43,656 nt of DNA from positions 1-43,656 of the forward strand of contig JAGSGF010000024.1 in assembly GCA_023955335.1 (NCBI GenBank). The letters are read 5' to 3'. Every line of letters begins with the position of its first letter. Within the stretch, counting starts at the first letter, position 1. Of the stretch, positions 8,628-16,810 are shown piece by piece. This DNA comes from Yoonia sp. (GTDB taxonomy: Bacteria > Pseudomonadota > Alphaproteobacteria > Rhodobacterales > Rhodobacteraceae). The notes below the pieces were generated by a model. That model saw only the letters and a list, made by a program, of their open reading frames with translations. It had not been told where the DNA came from and made no database searches. A program made the position numbers and the translations under genes.

Positions 8628-9116
8628 ATGCCCAAAACGCCCAAAAAACCAGTCCCCCTGAAACTGCGTAGCGCAGGCAAGACAGATGTGCGGGCGCAAT
8701 TTGCGGCACTTTGCTATCGGTTCAAGGGTGATAGGCTGCAGGTCTGCATCGTGACCACACGAAACACAGGCCGGTGGATTTTGCCGCGCGGTTGGCCCAC
8801 GCACAAGCAAACTGCACATGACGGAGCCGCAATTGAGGCCTATGAAGAGGCCGGCATCACGGGGACGGTTTTCCCAAACGCTGTTGGAACATACGTCTAT
8901 GACAAGCCGATTGACGATGGGATCGCCCCCGTTTTGGTCGTCGTCTACGCAATCCACGCGACAGACGTTGCCAAAAACTGGCCCGAGAAAAAGCAACGCA
9001 AACGGCGCTGGGTCAGCCTGAAAAAAGCAGCGTCAAAACTGCAAGAGCCGGGACTAAAGCACATCGTCGCCAGCTTTGACCCTGCGCGTTTGGATGTTGC
9101 ACCAGACGCACAATGA
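8628..9116 (+). CDS. NUDIX hydrolase
   Basis: A 162-residue Nudix-fold protein. The core after RWILPRGWP carries a variant Nudix box: EEAGI is intact and an upstream Glu is present (AIEAYEEAGI). The usual Arg before that Glu is replaced by Ile, and the early Glu of the consensus is Gln or absent. This GWP-type box is, from memory, common in alphaproteobacterial Nudix proteins of the diphosphoinositol-polyphosphate-phosphohydrolase-like group, so it need not mean loss of activity. The N-terminus is short and lysine/proline-rich. The start at 8628 has only a weak ribosome-binding site; an in-frame ATG at 8571 would overlap the divergent deacetylase. The substrate (a nucleoside diphosphate derivative) is unknown. 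Confidence 0.85.
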   Translation: MPKTPKKPVPLKLRSAGKTDVRAQFAALCYRFKGDRLQVCIVTTRNTGRWILPRGWPTHKQTAHDGAAIEAYEEAGITGTVFPNAVGTYVYDKPIDDGIAPVLVVVYAIHATDVAKNWPEKKQRKRRWVSLKKAASKLQEPGLKHIVASFDPARLDVAPDAQ

Positions 9117-9131
9117 TCTACCTTTGATCTT

Positions 9132-9527
9132 ATGATCCGCTTCACCCTCACCTGCGACCAAGACCACAGCTTTGAAAGCTGGTTTGCGTCAGGCGATGCC
9201 TGCGACAAACTGATGTCTGCCGGCATGGTGGAATGCACGTCTTGCGGATCAACAACAATCAGCAAAACCCTGATGGCACCTGCGGTGGGCAAAAAGAGCG
9301 GCATCACGACGCCTCCGAGCGCACTGGAAAAACTGCGCCACGAGGTGGAAGCCAATTCAGAATATGTTGGTGCATCTTTCGCGACCCAAGCCCGCGAAAT
9401 GCATGACGGTATTATCCCCGACAAACCCATCTACGGCGAAGCGAACGCCACAGAGGCCCGCAAACTGATCGAAGATGGCGTGCCCGTGGTCCCCCTGCCC
9501 TTTATCCCAACAAAGAAAGTGAACTGA
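9132..9527 (+). CDS. DUF1178 family protein
   Basis: A 131-residue protein matching DUF1178, a small family widespread in alpha- and betaproteobacteria with no assigned function. It begins MIRFTLTC..DHSFESWF, carries a CxxC pair (CTSCG, about 36-39) after an upstream Cys, then a variable linker. It ends with the family's conserved block: about 80 residues from the start REMHDGIIPDKPIYGEA, then EARKLIEDGVPVVPLPF. The paired cysteines near the N-terminus look like a small zinc ribbon (inference). It follows the Nudix gene by 15 bases and overlaps the next SDR gene by one base (TGATG), so the three probably form one transcript. Confidence 0.88.
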   Translation: MIRFTLTCDQDHSFESWFASGDACDKLMSAGMVECTSCGSTTISKTLMAPAVGKKSGITTPPSALEKLRHEVEANSEYVGASFATQAREMHDGIIPDKPIYGEANATEARKLIEDGVPVVPLPFIPTKKVN

Positions 9528-10171
9528 TGACCACGCTAATCACAGGCGCCAATCGGGGCATCGGCGCGGCTTTGCTTGCGAAATTCCAGATGTCCGACCA
9601 AGACGCGCTTGGGACATCCAGACAAACTGACGATCTGCTCGACCTTGATGTGACCGATGCAAGGTCATTTGAAAGACTGTCGAAGGCTCTGAATGGACGC
9701 CCGATCAAACACCTGATTTGCAACGCTGGCGTGTTTGGCGACAAAGGGATGTCCTTGGACAAAGGCTATACGCCAGACATCTGGGTCGACACCTTTGCGG
9801 CGAATGTAACGGGTGTATTCCAAACGATCCAAACGATCCTGCCCAACTTGAGGGCCGCGACAGACGCTAAAATCATGATTATCTCATCGCAAATGGGGTC
9901 CAGCGAACGGGCGCAGGGCGGCGCATATGCCTACCGTGCGTCCAAGGCGGCGGTGACCAATCTGGGGCGTAATCTCGCGATCGATTTGAAACCTGAGGGG
10001 ATCGCGGTGGGTATCTATCACCCCGGCTGGGTCCAGACCGATATGGGCGGCAGCGCGGCTGCTATAACTGTCGATGACTCCGTGAACGGGCTTTACGACC
10101 GGATCAGCGCCCTTTCCATCGCCACAACTGGTTGTTTTGAGACATGGGACGGACGGATGCACCCCTTCTGA
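9527..10171 (+). CDS. Short-chain dehydrogenase/reductase (SDR, CsgA/C-factor-like)
   Basis: A 214-residue NAD(P)-dependent SDR. Seen: the glycine motif GANRGIG (7-13), NAG (66-68), a catalytic Ser around 120-121 (IISSQMGS) and the Tyr-x-x-x-Lys pair (Tyr136, Lys140) in AYRASK, then HPGWVQTDMGG. This last segment is typical of the short single-domain SDRs related to C-factor. The substrate is unknown. The protein is shorter than classical 250-residue SDRs because the region after the active site is reduced. It is translationally coupled to the DUF1178 gene by an overlapping stop/start. Confidence 0.85.
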   Translation: MTTLITGANRGIGAALLAKFQMSDQDALGTSRQTDDLLDLDVTDARSFERLSKALNGRPIKHLICNAGVFGDKGMSLDKGYTPDIWVDTFAANVTGVFQTIQTILPNLRAATDAKIMIISSQMGSSERAQGGAYAYRASKAAVTNLGRNLAIDLKPEGIAVGIYHPGWVQTDMGGSAAAITVDDSVNGLYDRISALSIATTGCFETWDGRMHPF

Positions 10172-10232
10172 TCTTGCCCTTGGGCGGATGCCATATTAGG
10201 AAACTATCAAAGTTAGACGCAAAGGCACCCTT

Positions 10233-11471
10233 ATGCCAACACTCGTAATGAAATTCGGCGGCACATCCGTCGCCAACCTTGACCGGATCGCGCGCGCAGC
10301 CAAGCGCGTGTCTCTGGAAGTGGCCAAAGGCTATGACGTGATCGTCATCGTCTCTGCTATGTCGGGCAAAACCAACGAAATGGTCGGCTGGGTCAATGAA
10401 ACCTCCCCGCTTTATGACGCACGCGAATACGACGCGGTTGTGTCTTCGGGTGAAAACGTGACCGCAGGCCTGATGGCGTTGCGGTTGCAGCAAATGGATA
10501 TCCCCGCACGGAGTTGGCAAGGCTGGCAAGTGCCGGTGAAAACCACCTCTGCGCATTCATCCGCACGGATTGAGGAAATTCCAACCGACAATATCAACGC
10601 CAAATTTGGCGAAGGTATGCGCGTGGCCGTCGTCGCTGGCTTTCAAGGGGTCAGCCCGGAGGGCCGGATCACAACGCTGGGACGCGGTGGGTCCGACACC
10701 ACAGCCGTGGCCTTTGCCGCTGCATTCGACGCGGAACGCTGCGATATTTTCACCGATGTAGACGGGGTTTATACGACAGACCCACGGATCGTATCCAAAG
10801 CCCGCAAGCTTGATAAAATCTCGTTCGAGGAAATGCTGGAATTGGCGTCCTTGGGGGCAAAAGTCCTGCAGACGCGGTCCGTTGAGCTTGCCATGCGGTA
10901 CAAGGTCCGTCTGCGCGTGCTATCATCATTTGAAGAACCATCAGACGACGCCGGAACGCTTGTCTGCGATGAGGAGGAAATCATGGAATCCAACGTAGTG
11001 GCCGGCGTGGCCTATTCGCGCGATGAAGCCAAAATGACGCTGATCTCTGTGGCCGACAGGCCCGGCATCGCGGCGGCCATCTTTGGCCCCCTGTCAGAGG
11101 CTGGCGTGAACGTCGACATGATCGTGCAGAACATATCCGAGGATGGACGCACTGACATGACGTTCTCTTGCCCCGTTGATCAAGTCCCACGTGCGCAAGC
11201 CGCAATGGAAGCGGCCAAAGCGGCCGACTATATCAACTACCACGATCTGGTCGCTGATGAAGGCGTCGCCAAAGTATCCATCGTCGGCATTGGCATGCGC
11301 AGCCACGCAGGCGTAGCGGCCAAAATGTTCGCTATTCTGCGCGACGAGGGCGTGAACATTAAGGTCATCACAACATCCGAGATTAAGGTCTCGGTCCTGA
11401 TCGACCGCAAATACATGGAACTGGCGGTGCAAGCATTGCACGATGCGTTTGAGCTTGAAAAGACTACATAA
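10233..11471 (+). CDS. lysC: Aspartate kinase
   Basis: A 412-residue monofunctional aspartokinase, which phosphorylates aspartate as the first step to lysine, methionine, threonine and diaminopimelate. Seen: KFGGTS (7-12) at the N-terminus, a VVSSGENV segment, RGGSDTTAVA for ATP/aspartate binding, and DGVYTTDPRI. Two C-terminal ACT domains follow (from about residue 265), including SVADRPGIAAAIF and VSIVGIGMRSHAGVA, which bind feedback inhibitors. AAAGG lies upstream of the ATG. The length and order match alphaproteobacterial LysC, and proximity to ptsP is, from memory, a common arrangement in this class. Confidence 0.96.
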   Translation: MPTLVMKFGGTSVANLDRIARAAKRVSLEVAKGYDVIVIVSAMSGKTNEMVGWVNETSPLYDAREYDAVVSSGENVTAGLMALRLQQMDIPARSWQGWQVPVKTTSAHSSARIEEIPTDNINAKFGEGMRVAVVAGFQGVSPEGRITTLGRGGSDTTAVAFAAAFDAERCDIFTDVDGVYTTDPRIVSKARKLDKISFEEMLELASLGAKVLQTRSVELAMRYKVRLRVLSSFEEPSDDAGTLVCDEEEIMESNVVAGVAYSRDEAKMTLISVADRPGIAAAIFGPLSEAGVNVDMIVQNISEDGRTDMTFSCPVDQVPRAQAAMEAAKAADYINYHDLVADEGVAKVSIVGIGMRSHAGVAAKMFAILRDEGVNIKVITTSEIKVSVLIDRKYMELAVQALHDAFELEKTT

Positions 11472-11472
11472 A

Positions 11473-12534
11473 ATGGAAATCCCAACCACCATGTCCGGCA
11501 TCGCGCTTACGGGATACGGGGGATTGGAGTGTCTTGAATGGCGCGATGACCTGCCAGTGCCGGATGTCGGGCCAGATGACGTGTTGATCCGCGTAGGTGC
11601 CGCTGGGGTGAACAACACCGACATTAACACCCGCACAGGATGGTACGCCAAATCCGTCACTGGGGCGACATCGGACGGCGCATCGCTTGGCGCAGGTGAA
11701 GACGGCACATGGAACGGCGAAGCGCTACAGTTTCCTCACATCCAAGGGGCAGATTGCTGCGGCGAGATAGTGGCCGTAGGCACAAACATCGACCAAAGTC
11801 GTATTGGAACGCGCGTTCTGACACGCACCATGCAGAACCACATCCAACCCGATGGCAGCAGCCGCCTGATCACACAAGGGTCCGAGGTTCGCGGCGCGTT
11901 TGCGCAATACATGAGCGCACGGGCGGTTGACGCAATCCCTGTGAACGCTGACTGGACCGATATTGAATTGGCCTCGATCCCCTGCGCCTATACAACGGCC
12001 GAAGGGATGCTGGTGCGGGCAAACTCGGGCGCAGAAAACGTGCTGATAACGGGCGCATCGGGCGGTGTTGGGTCAGCCGCAATCCAACTGGCAAAACGCC
12101 GCGGGGCGACCGTCTGGGCCGTCACGCAACCTGACAAAGCCGCAGCCTTGCGCGACGTCGGCGCGGACCACACCCTGAACCGCGACGACCCACTGCCAGA
12201 CAACCAATTTGACGTGGTGCTTGATCTGGTTGCAGGGCCACGCTGGCCGGACCTGCTCGACGCGCTTAAACCTATGGGGCGCTACGTGGCATCCGGGGCC
12301 ATCGCAGGACCGATGGTGACGCTAGATGTACGCACGCTGTACCTCAAGGATTTGTCTCTGCTAGGGTCCACGACGCAGCCGGATCATATCTTACCCGATA
12401 TAATCAGCTACATCGAACGGGGCGAAATCCGACCCTTGATTGCTGAGACTTACGCCTTAAAGGACATCCGCGCCGCCCAAACATCGTTCATTTCCAAGAA
12501 AACCATCGGTAAAATCGTCCTATCGGTCGGTTAG
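11473..12534 (+). CDS. Zinc-type/quinone-oxidoreductase-like alcohol dehydrogenase (MDR family)
   Basis: A 353-residue medium-chain dehydrogenase/reductase. Seen: a GroES-like N-domain with AAGVNNTDINTRTGWY, a central Rossmann fold with VLITGASGGVGSAAIQLA (about 193-210), and a C-terminal catalytic segment ending in KTIGKIVLSV. The cysteine set of the structural zinc lobe is not evident. The protein therefore looks like the zinc-independent NADPH:quinone oxidoreductase branch, although QGADCCGEIV is kept. The ATG at 11473 starts two bases after the lysC stop; the open frame extends 30 bases into lysC without a better start. Substrate unknown. It sits between lysC and ptsP, which I recall as usually adjacent in alphaproteobacteria, so it may be a lineage-specific insertion. 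Confidence 0.82.
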   Translation: MEIPTTMSGIALTGYGGLECLEWRDDLPVPDVGPDDVLIRVGAAGVNNTDINTRTGWYAKSVTGATSDGASLGAGEDGTWNGEALQFPHIQGADCCGEIVAVGTNIDQSRIGTRVLTRTMQNHIQPDGSSRLITQGSEVRGAFAQYMSARAVDAIPVNADWTDIELASIPCAYTTAEGMLVRANSGAENVLITGASGGVGSAAIQLAKRRGATVWAVTQPDKAAALRDVGADHTLNRDDPLPDNQFDVVLDLVAGPRWPDLLDALKPMGRYVASGAIAGPMVTLDVRTLYLKDLSLLGSTTQPDHILPDIISYIERGEIRPLIAETYALKDIRAAQTSFISKKTIGKIVLSVG

Positions 12535-12586
12535 GCGGCTTCCCCTCCCCTCCTTGCACACGTAAGAAGGGAATAGGGGGGCAAAA

Positions 12587-14827
12587 ATGCCTGAACGGAT
12601 TGAAACAGAAAGCCGCAAACTGCTCGGACGCTTGCGCAAGGCGCTCGCGACAAGCAGTGAAGGCCAAGACCGGCTCGACAAAGTCGTGAATATTATTGCG
12701 TTGTCGATGCAGACCGAAGTTTGTTCTATCTACCTGTTTCGCGACGAAGATACACTCGAACTTTGCGCGACAGAAGGCCTGAAACCAGAGGCCGTCCACC
12801 AGACACGCATGAAACTTGGAGAAGGTCTGGTTGGCCGCACTGCGCGCACGCGGCGGGTCGTAAACACAGCTGATGCGCCCAATGCCAAAGGGTTTCGGTA
12901 CATGCCCGAAACTGGCGAAGAACGATATTCCTCTTTCTGTGGCGTGCCCGTTCAACGGCTTGGCGACGCACTTGGCGTGCTTGTCGTACAGTCCAAAGCG
13001 GCCCGTGAATTTTCCCCCGATGAAATCTACGCCCTCGAAATTGTCGCCATGGTATTGGCTGAAATGACCGAGCTTGGCGCGTTCGTCGGCGAAGGGGCGG
13101 CCCTGTCCGCGCGGCACACCCAACCGGTCATGTTCAAAGGGTCCATCGCCCAAGAAGGCGCATCCGAGGGGCAAGTGTTCCTGCACGAACCGCGCGTGGT
13201 GGTGACAAACCCGATTTCAGACGATCCAGACGTCGAACTACAGCGCTTGCGTGATGCGGTTGATACACTGCGGGTCGGCCTTGATGACTTGCTGTCCGAC
13301 AATAAAAACACCGATTCCGAACAGAAAAAAGTGTTCGAGGCCTATCGCATGTTCGCCAACTCGCGGTCATGGCTGGCGCGCATGGAAGCAGACGTCGAAA
13401 ACGGACTGTCCGCCGAGGCCGCTGTGGAAAAGGAACAATCATTGTTCCGCGCCCGCCTGTCACAATCTGGCGACGCCTATATGCGCGAGCGGATGTCCGA
13501 CCTCGACGATCTGTCGAACCGCTTGCTGCGTATCCTTACGGGGCAAGGGTCCGATGCGGCCGACATGCCCGAAAACCCGATCCTCGTGGCCCGCAACATT
13601 GGCCCTGGCGAGCTGCTAGAATACGGCAAAGCGTTGAAGGGCATCGTGCTTGAAGACGGCTCTGTTGGCAGCCACGCGACGATCGTGGCACGGGCTTGGG
13701 CAATTCCACTGGTAATCAACGCCAAGGGGATCTCCCGCGAGGCTTTGAACGGTGACACCATCCTTGTCGACGGCGAACAGGGCATTGCGCACCTGCGGCC
13801 TGACGAGACCGTGCAAGGCGCATTCCGCGACAAAATTGCGATGCTGACACGGGCGCAGGAACGGTACACATCCATCCGCGACCAGCCGGCTCAGACCAAA
13901 GACGGGGTGAAGCTGTCACTACAAATGAACGCGGGCCTCATCGCTGATCTACCCTCGCTCGAAGGGTCCGGTGCCGAAGGTGTTGGTCTGTTCCGCACTG
14001 AACTTCAATTCCTTGTGCGTAATCAAATGCCACGACGGGCCGAGCTTTCCGCCCTGTATTCCCGCGTCCTTACGGCTGCAAAAGGGCAGCGCGTGGCGTT
14101 CCGTACCCTCGATATTGGCTCTGATAAAGTGTTGTCCTATATGAAACCCAACGATGAACCCAACCCGGCGATGGGCTGGCGGGCGATCCGCGTGGGGCTG
14201 GATAAACCGGGCGTGCTGCGGATGCAGCTCCAAGCGTTGATCCGTGCGGCAAACGGTGGGCCGTTGTCGGTCATGTTCCCGTTCATCGCGCAATACGACG
14301 AATTTCGCGCAGCCAAGGCCGAAATGGACAAAGCCATGGACCGCGAGCGCAAGCTGGGCCACCCGCTGCCGTCCGACCTTAAGGTCGGCGCGATGCTGGA
14401 AACCCCGTCGCTTGGGTTTGCACCCGATGCGTTCTTCAAAGAGGTGGATTTTGTGTCCGTTGGGGGCAACGATCTTAAGCAGTTCTTCTTTGCAGCCGAC
14501 CGCGAAAACGAACGGGTGCGCAAACGCTATGACACGTTAAACCCGGCGTTCTTGCAATTCTTGTGTAATATTGTGGACCGGTGCAATGCCAACGGCACAC
14601 CGATTTCTTTCTGCGGCGAAGATGCGGGGCGCCCCGTCGAGGCATTGGTTTTGGCGGCCATGGGGTTTCGATCCCTATCCATGCGGCCTGCATCAATTGG
14701 TCCGGTCAAGCACCTGCTGCGGCGGGTCGACTTGAGCGAAGTGCGCAGCGTCATCGACGCATCAATCGCGGCAGGTGACCAATCGGTACGCCGCGCAGTC
14801 GCCGATTGGCTTGTTTATCAAGTCTAA
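12587..14827 (+). CDS. ptsP: Phosphoenolpyruvate-protein phosphotransferase PtsP (EI-Ntr, nitrogen PTS)
   Basis: A 746-residue enzyme I of the nitrogen phosphotransferase system. It autophosphorylates from PEP and passes the phosphate to NPr and then EIIA-Ntr, a regulatory cascade for nitrogen, potassium and carbon status. Domains in order: an N-terminal GAF sensor (about 15-165, which binds glutamine or 2-oxoglutarate in relatives), the PEP-utiliser N-domain, and the phosphohistidine domain with GSHATIVAR (His363 is the expected phosphorylation site). The C-terminal TIM barrel follows, with GLFRTE and the acid-base Cys676 in SFCGEDAGRP. GGGGGG precedes the ATG closely. The GAF domain separates it from sugar-PTS PtsI. 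Its 3' end overlaps the convergent EcsC-like gene by four bases. Confidence 0.95.
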   Translation: MPERIETESRKLLGRLRKALATSSEGQDRLDKVVNIIALSMQTEVCSIYLFRDEDTLELCATEGLKPEAVHQTRMKLGEGLVGRTARTRRVVNTADAPNAKGFRYMPETGEERYSSFCGVPVQRLGDALGVLVVQSKAAREFSPDEIYALEIVAMVLAEMTELGAFVGEGAALSARHTQPVMFKGSIAQEGASEGQVFLHEPRVVVTNPISDDPDVELQRLRDAVDTLRVGLDDLLSDNKNTDSEQKKVFEAYRMFANSRSWLARMEADVENGLSAEAAVEKEQSLFRARLSQSGDAYMRERMSDLDDLSNRLLRILTGQGSDAADMPENPILVARNIGPGELLEYGKALKGIVLEDGSVGSHATIVARAWAIPLVINAKGISREALNGDTILVDGEQGIAHLRPDETVQGAFRDKIAMLTRAQERYTSIRDQPAQTKDGVKLSLQMNAGLIADLPSLEGSGAEGVGLFRTELQFLVRNQMPRRAELSALYSRVLTAAKGQRVAFRTLDIGSDKVLSYMKPNDEPNPAMGWRAIRVGLDKPGVLRMQLQALIRAANGGPLSVMFPFIAQYDEFRAAKAEMDKAMDRERKLGHPLPSDLKVGAMLETPSLGFAPDAFFKEVDFVSVGGNDLKQFFFAADRENERVRKRYDTLNPAFLQFLCNIVDRCNANGTPISFCGEDAGRPVEALVLAAMGFRSLSMRPASIGPVKHLLRRVDLSEVRSVIDASIAAGDQSVRRAVADWLVYQV

Positions 14828-15597
14828 TCGCGTTTAACGGGCACATCGCTGAAGGCGAGCACGCGGTGGAATTCATCCAACACGGGCGCTTCACCATGTT
14901 CACGGGCCAGCTTGCGCAAGCCGAAATGCACATGGGCCATCTGAACATAATAGTCGGTGAACGCGTAGTTCGTGCCCGCGCCTGCGGCAGCGCCCAAAAT
15001 CGGCACCGCCTGCGACGCTAGTTTTTGGGTCAGTACCGTTGCAAAACGCGGGGCAACCTTGCCAATTATTCCGTGCACAGCAGCGCCCGTCAGGCCAATG
15101 CGCGCGCCGAAGAACGATGTATCCACGCCGTCATCCGCAGTTCCAGGCCCGCCTGACCCGAAAACCGCCAGGCATTCCACGCGCGTCTCGACGCTGAGTG
15201 GGTCTTCGCCGTAACGCGCAGCCACGCCTTGCACAGCGCGGAAGATAACAGTGGTGGCGATGGGTAATTCGGCCAATGCCGTGGGTAAACCACCGAGCCC
15301 GCCAAGCGCGCCGGAAATGGCACCAAGCGCCTTGTGCAACGTATCAGAGCCTGCATATGTCGTGCGGCTACGGCTGGCTGCATCATAGCTTGCCTCGAGC
15401 GCGCGCCGCGCGGCCACATCAATCTGGGCGCGGGCACCTTTGGGCAACATCTTTAGCCCATCTTCAACCTGCCCACCGACAAAGTTGATCGCTGTCATCA
15501 AAACGCCATTCGCGCGGCGTTGGCGCAAAACAAGTTCCGCGATCGCAGCCACTGCGTCGTCGTCTAAGGCGTTCGTCGGAATGATATCTTGGGTCAT
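14824..15597 (-). CDS. EcsC family protein
   Basis: A 257-residue protein of the EcsC family (PF12787), named after the third gene of the Bacillus ecs locus; its biochemical role is not established. Seen: an alanine/glycine-rich middle with two hydrophobic helices (ALGAISGALGGLGG..; ATTVIFRAVQGVA), an ECLAVFG motif, and a glycine-rich segment QAVPILGAAAGAGTNYAF followed by Y..MAHVHFGLRKLAREHG, the conserved C-terminal signature of the family. A peripheral or integral membrane location is likely. The ribosome-binding site is weak. It is convergent with ptsP (overlapping stops) and lies 31 bases after the acetyltransferase gene. Confidence 0.85.
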   Translation of the reverse strand: MTQDIIPTNALDDDAVAAIAELVLRQRRANGVLMTAINFVGGQVEDGLKMLPKGARAQIDVAARRALEASYDAASRSRTTYAGSDTLHKALGAISGALGGLGGLPTALAELPIATTVIFRAVQGVAARYGEDPLSVETRVECLAVFGSGGPGTADDGVDTSFFGARIGLTGAAVHGIIGKVAPRFATVLTQKLASQAVPILGAAAGAGTNYAFTDYYVQMAHVHFGLRKLAREHGEAPVLDEFHRVLAFSDVPVKRD

Positions 15598-15628
15598 CTC
15601 AAACAGATAAGGGAGCGTGGGGCGATTT

Positions 15629-16129
15629 TCAATCGGGCCACGCCGTCACCGCACCCGTCACGCCGCGCCAAGCATCGCCTTGCACCGCAATCCCCAACAC
15701 GCGGGCGGGGTTTGTTGGGGGCGGCATTTGAACATCTGGCAACAACGTAAACCCAAACTTACCGTAATATGGCGCATCACCCACCAGCATGACGCGATCC
15801 CAGCCTTGTTGGCCTGCAATTTCTAATGCGCGGTGCACCAGCAACCTTGCCAAGCCTTCACCCTGCCGCGTCGGGTGCACGGCAACGGGACCTAACAGGG
15901 CGACGGCATGCCCTGCGACACAAACGGGCCAATGCCGGATTGCCCCTGCCAGAACGCCCGCACTGTCGCGGGCAGTCAGGCACAGCGGCGCAATCGGGGC
16001 GACACCATCGCGCAACCGGTACGACGATAGCGCCGACCGACCGGGTGCAAAGCACAGGTCATACAACGCCTCGACCTCCCACCGGTCATCGGGGACCTCT
16101 GGGGCCAATATGATCGTCTCTGTCTGCAT
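15629..16129 (-). CDS. GNAT family N-acetyltransferase (YhbS-like)
   Basis: A 166-residue acetyl-CoA-dependent acetyltransferase. The GNAT core is visible as a central strand with LLGPVAVHPTRQGEGLARLLVHRALE. The V.P..QG.G.A..L pattern is the pyrophosphate-binding motif A, followed by VMLVGDAPYYGKFGF, which is typical of the YhbS/COG3153 branch. The acceptor substrate is unknown. The start at 16129 has only a weak Shine-Dalgarno. It reads leftward, upstream of the EcsC-like gene, and the two are probably co-transcribed (31-base gap). It is divergent from the flavin reductase. Confidence 0.86.
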   Translation of the reverse strand: MQTETIILAPEVPDDRWEVEALYDLCFAPGRSALSSYRLRDGVAPIAPLCLTARDSAGVLAGAIRHWPVCVAGHAVALLGPVAVHPTRQGEGLARLLVHRALEIAGQQGWDRVMLVGDAPYYGKFGFTLLPDVQMPPPTNPARVLGIAVQGDAWRGVTGAVTAWPD

Positions 16130-16196
16130 CTGCTGCTCTGGTCAAAGCCTTTTCGCAAAGCTACCTATGCTGGGAACAGTTGGATAGGTGCAAGCG

Positions 16197-16802
16197 ATGT
16201 TTTATGAACCAAAAAACGGCCACGGGCTGCCGCATAACCCGTTTAATGCCATTGCCACCCCCCGCCCCATTGGGTGGATCGCCACGCGCGGCGCGGATGG
16301 GTCCGATAATCTGGCACCCTATTCGTTTTTCAACGCCGTCGCTTACGCGCCACCACAAGTGATGTTTGCATCCACATCAGCCAAGCCCGACCGTGGCGAT
16401 ACCAAAGATAGCGTTGCAAACATCCGCGACACAGGCGTTTTCGCGGTTAACATCGTGAGCTTCGCGCTACGCGACGCCATGAACGCGACATCAGGGCCAT
16501 GGGGCAAAGATACCGACGAATTCGCAGTGGCGGATTTGGAAAAGCGAGAGTGTGACACAATCAATTGCGCACGGGTCGCAGCAAGTCCCGCTACGTTGGA
16601 ATGCAAACTGACACAAATTGTGCAATTGCCCGGTGCGGCAAACTTCGCGGTCTTCGGAGAAGTCACCGGCGTTCATATGCGCGATGAATGCTTGGTCGAC
16701 GGGATGTTTGACGTCACGCAGTTCAGTCCATTGGCGCGACTTGGTTACCGCGATTACGCCGTGGTGCGCGAGACATTCAGTCTCACGCGACCGGGCGAAT
16801 AA
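16197..16802 (+). CDS. Flavin reductase family protein (DIM6/NTAB-type)
   Basis: A 201-residue FMN-binding split-barrel protein of the flavin-reductase-like family (PF01613). Seen: PFNAIATPRPIGWIATRG and NLAPYSFFNAVAYAPP near the N-terminus, the conserved flavin-contacting block, then KDSVANIRDTGVFAVNIV and a C-terminal strand region. Members reduce free FMN or act as FMN-dependent oxidoreductases. No partner monooxygenase is adjacent, so the role is open. The ATG at 16197 is preferred because AGG lies nine bases upstream. A GTG at 16188 in the same frame would add three residues but leaves no ribosome-binding site. Confidence 0.85.
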   Translation: MFYEPKNGHGLPHNPFNAIATPRPIGWIATRGADGSDNLAPYSFFNAVAYAPPQVMFASTSAKPDRGDTKDSVANIRDTGVFAVNIVSFALRDAMNATSGPWGKDTDEFAVADLEKRECDTINCARVAASPATLECKLTQIVQLPGAANFAVFGEVTGVHMRDECLVDGMFDVTQFSPLARLGYRDYAVVRETFSLTRPGE

Positions 16803-16810
16803 TCACGGGC

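Noticed and set aside
10172..10232. Possible promoter before lysC (TTGCCC with TAGGAA, 17-base spacing).
   Set aside because: Too weak a match to either hexamer to support a call.
12535..12586. Possible hairpin in the C-rich and G-rich tracts before ptsP.
   Set aside because: Pairing is imperfect with several mismatches, and the G-run is explained as the ribosome-binding site.
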